Made by a program: the position numbers and the translations under genes
Assembly (NCBI GenBank): GCA_002339675.1
Contig: DDKB01000017.1
Coordinates: forward strand, 584,327 to 648,326
DNA from: Stutzerimonas stutzeri
GTDB lineage: Bacteria; Pseudomonadota; Gammaproteobacteria; Pseudomonadales; Pseudomonadaceae
Length of the DNA: 64,000 bases
Direction of reading: 5' to 3'
Part shown: positions 57,445 to 64,000 of the stretch, piece by piece
Layout of the letters: each line of letters starts with the position of its first letter
Position numbering within the stretch: the stretch's first letter is position 1
Notes under the pieces: model-generated
What the model was told of the DNA's origin: nothing
The model's input: the letters and a program-made list of their open reading frames with translations, nothing else
The model's database searches: none

Positions 57445-58487
57445 GCATGAAAGGCAAGACTGCAATCGTCACTGGCATCACCGGCCAGGACGGCGCATAC
57501 CTCACCCAGCTGCTGCTGGAAAAAGGCTACAAGATATTCGGCACCTACCGCCGGACCAGTTCAGTGAATTTCTGGCGTCTGGAAGAGGTTGGTGCGTTCG
57601 GGCATCCGCATCTGGAGCTAGTCGAGCATGACCTGACGGACCTGGGTGCGAGCATCCGGCTGATGGAGGAGGCGCAACCTCACGAGGTCTACAACCTCGC
57701 CGCGCAGAGCTTTGTGGGCGTTTCGTTCAACCAGCCGATCACCACCGCGGAGATTACCGGGCTGGGTGCGGTCAACCTGCTCGAAGCCATTCGAATCGTC
57801 GATCCGAAGATCCGCTTCTACCAGGCGTCGACTTCTGAGATGTTCGGCGAAGTCCAGCAGATCCCGCAAACGGAAGTGACGCCCTTCTACCCGCGTAGTC
57901 CCTACGGTGTTGCCAAGCTCTACGCACACTGGATGACCATCAACTACCGCGAGTCCTACGACATCTTCGGTACCAGCGGCATCCTGTTCAATCACGAATC
58001 CCCGCTGCGCGGCAAGGAATTCGTGACTCGCAAGATCACCGACGCGGCAGCGCGCATCTCGCTCGGCATGCAGGACTGCCTCCAGCTCGGCAACCTCGAC
58101 GCCAAGCGCGACTGGGGCTTCGCCAAGGAATACGTCGAGGGTATGTGGCGCATGCTGCAGGTCGACCAGCCGGACACCTTTGTGCTGGCTACCAACCGCA
58201 CCGAAACCGTCCGCGATTTCGTCTCGCTGGCATTCAAGGCGGTGGATATCCAGCTCGACTGGCAGGGCAGCGCCGAAAGCGAACGCGGCATCGACAGCCG
58301 GACGGGCAAGGCAGTGGTGGCGGTCAATCCCCGTTTTTATCGGCCGGCCGAAGTCGATCTGCTTATCGGCAATCCGGAAAAGGCCAGAACTATCCTGGGC
58401 TGGGAGCCGAAGACGTCACTGGAGCAGTTGTGTCAGTTGATGGTGGAAGCTGATCTACAGCGGGTTCAGACAGGCAAATCGTTCTAG
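57441..58487 (+). CDS. gmd: GDP-mannose 4,6-dehydratase
   Basis: This 348-residue NADP-dependent SDR enzyme makes GDP-4-keto-6-deoxymannose, the precursor of GDP-D-rhamnose, GDP-L-fucose or GDP-perosamine. The cofactor loop is TGITGQDGAYL, the catalytic Tyr/Lys lie in YGVAKLYAHW, and the Ser/Glu lie in STSEMFGE. It overlaps the TolC-type gene (ATGA), so it belongs to the secretion operon. No rmd, fcl or per gene is seen in the window. The WbpZ-like gene nearby makes D-rhamnose the likeliest end product. ATG at 57441 is used; 57447 is possible. Confidence 0.95.
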   Translation: MSMKGKTAIVTGITGQDGAYLTQLLLEKGYKIFGTYRRTSSVNFWRLEEVGAFGHPHLELVEHDLTDLGASIRLMEEAQPHEVYNLAAQSFVGVSFNQPITTAEITGLGAVNLLEAIRIVDPKIRFYQASTSEMFGEVQQIPQTEVTPFYPRSPYGVAKLYAHWMTINYRESYDIFGTSGILFNHESPLRGKEFVTRKITDAAARISLGMQDCLQLGNLDAKRDWGFAKEYVEGMWRMLQVDQPDTFVLATNRTETVRDFVSLAFKAVDIQLDWQGSAESERGIDSRTGKAVVAVNPRFYRPAEVDLLIGNPEKARTILGWEPKTSLEQLCQLMVEADLQRVQTGKSF

Positions 58488-59025
58488 GTCGCTACGCCGG
58501 GGCTGTTGGCGCTAGCAAGGTGAGTGTGGCCGACTCTGTTTGCCCAGGGCACACCAGTAGCCTCAAGGGACTTCTATGCGCCAGCGCCGTTCGCATGGCC
58601 ACATGCCACAGGGGCGCCGATGCTGCGGTCGGAGCCGCCGGTGATTGCAAAGCATCGCCCCATGCCCTCGGCCACGCTCCCGCGTTGCCTGCCGGCGGAT
58701 GCGTGTTGCGACTTTGCGGCTGTCCGCTCTCTGCGCAGGTCCAGGGCTGTGTTAAAGGAGGCAATGGTCGCGGGGGAGGCTGTGTGACAATACCTCGTTG
58801 TGGCTGGTCGTTGTGGCTGGCGGACTCGTCTCGTTGGTACAGCCAGTCCCTTATGGCTCCTGCCTGCTGACATAAGGCAGCCACAAGCTTCCCCAGGCGT
58901 GTTCTGCTCCACCGGCCGCCTCGCTTCTGTAAAATCCCGGTCCGCGAAGCGCGGTCCGGCTCGGCTAGCCAGCTGCGGGAACGCTTCGATCTGCGGCATA
59001 TCCTTCACTGAACACAGGCAAGTCA
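58488..59025. other. 538-base gap, no convincing gene
   Basis: Frames are open on both strands but are rich in Cys, Ala and Gly and have no ribosome binding site or recognisable product. GTGGCTGG is repeated twice close together around 58801-58820. A GC-rich hairpin, CCGCG-AAG-CGCGG (58942-58954), lies near the end. TGTAAAAT at 58928-58935 could be an extended -10 for the downstream transferase but has no -35. The break suggests that the transferase has its own promoter. Confidence 0.4.
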
Positions 59026-62000
59026 ATGCACGCGCTACCCCCGCCCACTGTCCACCAGTTCGCTATCGATTGCACGCCCGGTGACGGCATCACCAATGGC
59101 ATGCTGTTGACACGCAAGTTGCTTCGTTTGGCGGGGGTGCGCTCAGAGATCTATTGTGCCGGTATCGCCGACGCGTTGCGCGAAGACGTGCTGCCGATGG
59201 ATGCGTATGTGCCTGGCAGTGCCGATGCGCTACTTATCCATCACGGTATTGGCAATAGCCATGAAGACTGGCTCAGGCAGCTGCCTGAAGCGAAATTCAT
59301 GGTTTTCCACAACATCACCCCTGGTGATTTGTTTCCGGCCGATCACCCGATTCAACCCATGCTTGCACATGGCTGGGAGCAGGTGGAGAGCTGGAAGAGC
59401 TGGCTCACGGGCAGCATCGCCGATTCGAGGCAGAACCTTCAGGAACTGCTGCAGCGCGGTTACGATCCAGCAAAAACGGCCGAGATTCCGCTGCTCGTCG
59501 ATCTCGACCGCCTGGCGCCAGGGCGCGTGATGCCCCACGATTTGCCACGGCCTTTTACCCTGCTGTTCGTCGGTCGCGTGATGCCGCATAAGAACCAGCT
59601 GGCATTGGTCGAAGCCTTCGCAGAACTACTGCGACACGCGCGGGTGCCGTTGCAGCTGTTTGTAGTGGGCGGGTTCACCGTTCCCGAGTATGCACAGCAG
59701 GTGCAGGCGCGTATCGACGAGCTTGGGATAGCCCGTTTCGTCACACTTACCGGAAAGGTCGACGACGCGGCGCTCATCGAGCTGTACGGCCGCAGTGACC
59801 TGTTTGTCTCGTTGAGTCGTCATGAAGGCTTCGGGATGCCGTTGATCGAAGCCATGGTCCATGACTTGCCCGTGCTCGCTCACAACGCTGCCCATAGCAA
59901 CATTGCGCACACCCTCGATGGCGCTGGCTTGTTGCTGGCCACCTGCGAACCACGGGCCGCTGCGGCGGCGATCGTGCAGCTCATGGAAAATCCAGTGCTG
60001 CGTGATTACCTGCGCCAGCGCGGAGCCGCGCGCCTGGCCGAGTATCGCTATCAGAATCTTTATGATCGCCTTCGCGACCACTTGCAGCAGTTTGCGATCG
60101 AGCTGCCGGCGCACCGTTTCGCAGAACAGGTTGTGGCAGCGCCACCCATCGACTATCGGGTGGAAGGCCCTTTCGATAGCAGCTACAGCCTTGCCCTGGT
60201 CAACCGCGAACTGGCTCGTGCATTGAAGGCCGGCGGCAGCCGCGTGGCGTTGCGTAGCACTGAGGGGCCTGGGCCGGTCAAGGCCAGTGAAGCCTTTCTC
60301 GCGGCCAATATCGATTGCGCCGCCATGCATGCCGAGCGGGATCTGCCTGCGCGTAACGTCTTGCGCCTGCTGTATCCGCCCCGTGTGACCGACATGCGAG
60401 GGGAAAGAAAGGTCCTGTCCTGCTACGGCTGGGAGGAATCCTGCCTGCCGGAAGCCTATTGCCAGGACTTCAACCATCAGGTTCATCTGGTCACCAGCAT
60501 GTCGAGCTGGGTGACCCGTACGCTGGTGGACAACGGAGTGACAGCGCCGTTGGTGACGGTAGGGCTGGGCGCGGACCATATTTTGCGGGTCGAGGCGGAC
60601 GCCGACCTGCTGCCGGACATGCCGTTGGCAACGGCGGACCGCTTCAAGCTCCTGCATGTTTCGTCCTGCTTCCCGCGCAAAGGTATCGATGTGCTGTTGA
60701 ACGCCTACGGCGCGGCATTCACCAAGCACGATGCCGTCGTGCTGATCATCAAAACGTTCCCCAATCCGCACCACGACATCGCTGGTGAGCTTGCGGCCTG
60801 GCGAAAGGGGCATCCCGAAGCGCCGGCCGTCGAGCTGATCAACGCAGACCTGCCGGACGCCGGCGTACGCGCGCTCTATCAGCTGGCAGATGTCCTGGTC
60901 GCACCGTCCCGCGGCGAAGGGTTTGGATTGCCGCTGGCGGAAGCCATGTTGCACCGCTGCCCCGTCATCGCGACGGGGCAGGGGGGGCAACGTGATTTCT
61001 GTCGTCCCGACACTGCCTGGCTCATCGACTACCGCTTCGCAAGAGCGCGCACCCACCTGCAGGCTGGGCCTTCGGTTTGGTACGAGCCGGACGTCGACCA
61101 TCTCACCAGGCTTCTGACCGTTTTCCACTCCGCCTGGAAAGGACGGTCCTTTGAGCGGATGGTTGCCTCCCGGGTCGAGTTGGCCGAGCGCACCATTCGC
61201 GAGCATTTCTCCTGGGCGCAGGTTGCCGAAGCGACCACGAGGGCGATCGAGCACGCCAGCCAGCAGCCGCTGCTGAAGGTCGCGCCGCGGCTTGGCTGCA
61301 TCACCTCATGGAACAGCGCCTGTGGCATCGCGACCTATAGTCGCAAGCTGATCGAGCCTGCCTTCGGCAGCGAATGCCACGTGTTCGCCAACGACGATGC
61401 GCGATGCTTCACGCCTGATGAAAGCCACGTTGAGCGGTGCTGGACCGCTGGCGACAGGGACGACTTGCAGCGGCTGCGGGCGGCCATTGAGCGATCCTCC
61501 GTGAACACGCTACTGATCCAGTTCAATTTCTCGTTCTTCGCCCTGCAAGCATTCGCTGATCTGCTCGACTGGGCGCATGCGCGGGGCATTCGTACTTTGG
61601 TCACCTTTCATTCGACAGCGGATGTGGAGCATGGCGGTGTGCTGAAAAGCCTGCGGACGCTGAGCGCCTCGCTGGCACGATGCGCTCGGCTGCTGGTGCA
61701 TAGTGTTGGCGATCTCAATCGGCTGCTTGATTTCGGCCTGTCGGACAACTTGCTGCTGTTTCCCCACGGCGTAATCGAAACGCCTGCGCCGGAGCCCGGC
61801 CCAGCGCAACTGGCGGCGGGTCTGCAGGGAAAGACCGTCATTGCAAGCTACGGCTTCCTGCTGCCCCATAAAGGCATACCGGAGCTGATTGAAGGCTTCG
61901 CACAGCTCGTACGACAGGACCCCGGTTTGCACCTGTTGCTGGTCAATGCTCAATATCCCGTGCCAGCCTCGGCTGAGTTGGTCGCGGCTTGCCAGGCGAG

Positions 62001-62382
62001 GATCCGGGAGGATGACCTGGCAGGTCGCGTGACCCTGGTCAGTGACTATCTCGAAGACAGCGAATCGCTGGCCTGGCTGGGGCTGGCCGATTGCATCGTG
62101 TTTCCGTACCAGCACACTCAGGAATCATCGAGTGCCGCCGTGCGTTGGGGGCTGAGCGCAGGCAAGCCGGTGCTTTGCACCCCGCTGGACATCTTCGAGG
62201 ACGTGGCCGAGGCAGTAAGCTTCCTACCCGGGACATCCAGCGCGTCCCTGGCCGAAGGGTTGCGCCAGTACCTGCGCGAGCGCCCCGAGGCCAAGCAGCA
62301 GCAATGGCTGCGTACCCATGCGTGGGGCGCCGTCTCGGCGCGCTTGCGCAACCTGCTCACTGCCCTGGCCATGCAGGCCTGA
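59026..62382 (+). CDS. Large multidomain glycosyltransferase (three GT4-like domains)
   Basis: This 1118-residue protein has three tandem GT-B (GT4-like) units: ~1-365, ~375-745 and ~755-1118. The first has HEGFGMPLIEAM near residue 266, the second GEGFGLPLAEAMLH near 628, and the third begins LGCITSWNSACGIATYSRK with QESSSAAVRWG near 1028. The third EX7E motif is altered. Multidomain transferases of this kind build repeating units of A-band-like polymers, e.g. mannan or rhamnan. It follows gmd and precedes the RTX/DUF4214 gene. No membrane segment is seen, so it would act on the cytoplasmic face. Confidence 0.87.
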   Translation: MHALPPPTVHQFAIDCTPGDGITNGMLLTRKLLRLAGVRSEIYCAGIADALREDVLPMDAYVPGSADALLIHHGIGNSHEDWLRQLPEAKFMVFHNITPGDLFPADHPIQPMLAHGWEQVESWKSWLTGSIADSRQNLQELLQRGYDPAKTAEIPLLVDLDRLAPGRVMPHDLPRPFTLLFVGRVMPHKNQLALVEAFAELLRHARVPLQLFVVGGFTVPEYAQQVQARIDELGIARFVTLTGKVDDAALIELYGRSDLFVSLSRHEGFGMPLIEAMVHDLPVLAHNAAHSNIAHTLDGAGLLLATCEPRAAAAAIVQLMENPVLRDYLRQRGAARLAEYRYQNLYDRLRDHLQQFAIELPAHRFAEQVVAAPPIDYRVEGPFDSSYSLALVNRELARALKAGGSRVALRSTEGPGPVKASEAFLAANIDCAAMHAERDLPARNVLRLLYPPRVTDMRGERKVLSCYGWEESCLPEAYCQDFNHQVHLVTSMSSWVTRTLVDNGVTAPLVTVGLGADHILRVEADADLLPDMPLATADRFKLLHVSSCFPRKGIDVLLNAYGAAFTKHDAVVLIIKTFPNPHHDIAGELAAWRKGHPEAPAVELINADLPDAGVRALYQLADVLVAPSRGEGFGLPLAEAMLHRCPVIATGQGGQRDFCRPDTAWLIDYRFARARTHLQAGPSVWYEPDVDHLTRLLTVFHSAWKGRSFERMVASRVELAERTIREHFSWAQVAEATTRAIEHASQQPLLKVAPRLGCITSWNSACGIATYSRKLIEPAFGSECHVFANDDARCFTPDESHVERCWTAGDRDDLQRLRAAIERSSVNTLLIQFNFSFFALQAFADLLDWAHARGIRTLVTFHSTADVEHGGVLKSLRTLSASLARCARLLVHSVGDLNRLLDFGLSDNLLLFPHGVIETPAPEPGPAQLAAGLQGKTVIASYGFLLPHKGIPELIEGFAQLVRQDPGLHLLLVNAQYPVPASAELVAACQARIREDDLAGRVTLVSDYLEDSESLAWLGLADCIVFPYQHTQESSSAAVRWGLSAGKPVLCTPLDIFEDVAEAVSFLPGTSSASLAEGLRQYLRERPEAKQQQWLRTHAWGAVSARLRNLLTALAMQA

Positions 62383-62407
62383 CGTCAACCACCCGCTCAC
62401 TGCACCC

Positions 62408-62430
62408 TAGGAGCGGGCCACGCCCGCGAA
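62408..62430. repeat. REP-like palindrome fragment
   Basis: TAGGAGCGGGCCACGCCCGC followed by GAA is one arm set of the same REP-like family (GGAGCGGGCC..GCCCGCGAA). Further GC-rich inverted segments follow to about 62540. It is 26 bases after the transferase stop. Confidence 0.5.
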
Positions 62431-62825
62431 ACGCCGAACCCAGCCCCCGCAAAGGGGCGGGTCCGTCCGCGAACCGCTCCCCGCGCGAAACGAACCCAAC
62501 CCCTGCGAAGCAGCGTGCCATACCCGCGAACCTGGCCCGGGTAATCGCATTCTTAAATCGAATCCATTGCGCGCGTCGCGCCGATGACGCTCGGGCCAAG
62601 GCATCTGCGACATCAAATTGACGAATAGCCCGTCTGGCTTACCGGTTGTCGGTTAATTGACTCCGCCCATAGAACAATTCATTTCAACGGTTACTCTCTT
62701 GAGGCAGGCGCAAGCCAGCAAACCCATCAGGGAGGCTATGCCCAAGGGGTTGCGAGCAGGTTGGGTCGACGGGCCTCATCCCTGCGCAAGCCTGTAGATC
62801 CGAATCGACTAATGGAGATGAAGTA
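62431..62825 (+). promoter_or_regulatory. Upstream region of the DUF4214/RTX gene, promoter likely here
   Basis: This 395-base stretch has no gene. The first 110 bases are GC-rich repeats; the rest is less GC-rich. TTGACG (62618-62623) and TTGACT (62657-62662) could be -35 elements, but I cannot assign a convincing -10 at 16-18 bp. The last 12 bases hold GGAGA at 62814, eight bases before the ATG. A 5' leader of about 140 bases would result if TTGACT is used. Confidence 0.35.
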
Positions 62826-64000
62826 ATGGCTGTTACCGCACAACAAGTTCAACAACTTTACGTGGGCTACCTGGGCCGCGCTGCAGACCAGGCGGGTCTC
62901 GATTATTGGCTCAACGAGCTCAATGCCGACAACGCAACCCTCACCCTTGAGAACCTTCGCTCCAACTTCGTCAACGAGCAGCCCGAATACGCCGCTGCGT
63001 ACCAGGGCCTGAACCGGCAGCAGACCGTCAGCCAGATCTACCAGAACGTCTTTGGCCGTACGCCCAGCGATGCGGAAGTCGCCTACTGGACGTTCGATTC
63101 GAACGTCAACACCGACCAGCTCATCACCGCATTCTTCAATGCGGCCTCGCCGACTGACCGCCTGATCATTGAGAGCAATGTTGCTGCCGCCCAACAAGTC
63201 ACTAGCGCCTATGCAGGCTCGAGCTTGACCGGAACGGCGCTGACCACGCAGCTGAACAACGCCACCGATCAGTACATGATCACCGCCACGACCACCGGCA
63301 GCGGCTCGAGTGCAGTGACGACCTACCAGGTCGGCGGCTCTGGCACGACCTACTCGACCATCCAGGCGGCGGCCCAGGCTGCGTCGCAGCAGGCCCAGGC
63401 TGATTTCGGCACGACCTTCGGTTCCTCGGCGGGGACTACCCTGGCACCGAACCTGTATGGTACGTCAGCAGAAATCACCCTGAACAACCTGACGGATGGC
63501 GCCACCATCACCTTGGCCAACCAGGCGGGCGGCAACCTTCACGAGCTGACGGTCAACGGTTCCGTTGGCGTGGCCAATGCTTCCAGCAGCACGCTTACGC
63601 TGACCACCGCTGCAGGCACCACCGCAGCCCCGGCTGATCCTACCGCAACCACCGACATCACCTCGCTCAAGCTCGGCCTGACCTCCAACACCGAGGTGGT
63701 GCTGGCCACACTGACCGACCTCAAGACCATCGACGCATCCGCCTCGACCGGTAATCTCACCATCGACGCATCGGATGCCAGCTTTACCCAGCTAAGCAGC
63801 GTCATGGGTGGTAGCGGCAATGACACGCTGACCGTCGGCGCGGTCGCGGAGAAAGGCAGCCTCAGCGTCATGGGTGGCGCAGGCAATGACAACCTGACCG
63901 TCGTGTCCGGCAACGGCGCGCTGACGGTGGACGCTGGTGCTGGCAACGACGTGGTCAACCTCACCGCCAACGGCGCGACCTCCACCGACGCGCATTCGGC
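62826..64000 (+). CDS. DUF4214/RTX secreted surface protein (S-layer- or adhesin-like), 3' truncated by window
   Basis: The frame stays open from the ATG at 62826 to the window edge (at least 391 residues). Residues 1-~100 hold two DUF4214-type segments, GYLGRAADQAGLDYWLNEL and NVFGRTPSDAEVAYW. A Thr/Ala/Gly/Asn-rich beta-type body follows. RTX calcium-binding repeats appear at GGSGNDTLTVG, GGAGNDNLTV and AGAGNDVVNL. There is no cysteine in the visible part and no Sec signal peptide, as for type I substrates with a C-terminal secretion signal. RsaA of Caulobacter has a comparable composition. GGAGA lies eight bases upstream. The exporter genes are about 5-10 kb upstream on the same strand. 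Confidence 0.85.
   Translation, partial: MAVTAQQVQQLYVGYLGRAADQAGLDYWLNELNADNATLTLENLRSNFVNEQPEYAAAYQGLNRQQTVSQIYQNVFGRTPSDAEVAYWTFDSNVNTDQLITAFFNAASPTDRLIIESNVAAAQQVTSAYAGSSLTGTALTTQLNNATDQYMITATTTGSGSSAVTTYQVGGSGTTYSTIQAAAQAASQQAQADFGTTFGSSAGTTLAPNLYGTSAEITLNNLTDGATITLANQAGGNLHELTVNGSVGVANASSSTLTLTTAAGTTAAPADPTATTDITSLKLGLTSNTEVVLATLTDLKTIDASASTGNLTIDASDASFTQLSSVMGGSGNDTLTVGAVAEKGSLSVMGGAGNDNLTVVSGNGALTVDAGAGNDVVNLTANGATSTDAHS

Noticed and set aside
58520..58870. Small Cys-rich protein (116 codons) in the gap after gmd
   Set aside because: It has no ribosome site, odd composition and no similarity that I recognise; the minus strand is open over the same interval as well, which points to GC bias.

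Overview
The window reads as chromosome from a GC-rich gammaproteobacterium of the Pseudomonas/Stutzerimonas type. The gene order from the acyl-CoA dehydrogenases through msrA, a DipA-like GGDEF/EAL protein, aceF-aceE, glnE, ilvE, the LPS core cluster, msbA, hldE, waaA, tolC and thiC follows the P. aeruginosa PA5020-to-PA4973 region as I remember it. Intergenic REP-like palindromes and the absence of IS elements or RNA genes also fit. The assignment rests on gene order and protein motifs recognised by eye; no search was run.

Layout. 1-8.9 kb: end of a diguanylate cyclase, two paralogous fatty-acyl-CoA dehydrogenases, methionine sulfoxide reductase A, a PAS-GAF-PAS-GGDEF-EAL phosphodiesterase and a small exported protein. 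8.9-17.8 kb: pyruvate dehydrogenase E2 and E1 (minus strand), divergent from glnE and ilvE, with two matching palindromic operators in the shared upstream region. 17.9-39.2 kb: LPS inner and outer core. waaF-waaC-waaG-waaP and three more kinase-fold genes are chained by ATGA or similar overlaps. They are followed by a long hairpin, a carbamoyltransferase, three glycosyltransferases, an acetyltransferase, two minus-strand genes, waaL, msbA, a Mig-14-like protein, a PIG-L deacetylase and hldE. 39.2-44.0 kb: minus-strand oxidoreductase genes, an EmrE-type pump and plus-strand waaA. 44.2-49.7 kb: housekeeping tolC, a TPP riboswitch with thiC, a tandem repeat block, and a CytX-type transporter. 49.9-51.3 kb: a beta-CASP metallo-beta-lactamase protein.

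The accessory part is 51.5-64 kb. A WbpZ-like glycosyltransferase is divergent from a complete PrtD/RsaD-type type I secretion system (ABC protein, HlyD-type adaptor, TolC-type outer-membrane channel). The secretion genes run directly into gmd (GDP-mannose 4,6-dehydratase). A three-domain 1118-residue glycosyltransferase follows, and then a large DUF4214/RTX secreted protein that runs off the right edge. The arrangement parallels the Caulobacter RsaA S-layer locus, where the exporter sits beside genes for the O-polysaccharide that anchors the S-layer. My best hypothesis is a surface-layer or giant adhesin system with its own glycan genes.

Together most of the window serves the cell envelope: heptose and Kdo supply or transfer (hldE, waaA, waaC, waaF), core phosphorylation and decoration, lipid A-core flipping (MsbA), O-antigen ligation (WaaL), and a dedicated protein-export plus glycan module at the right end.
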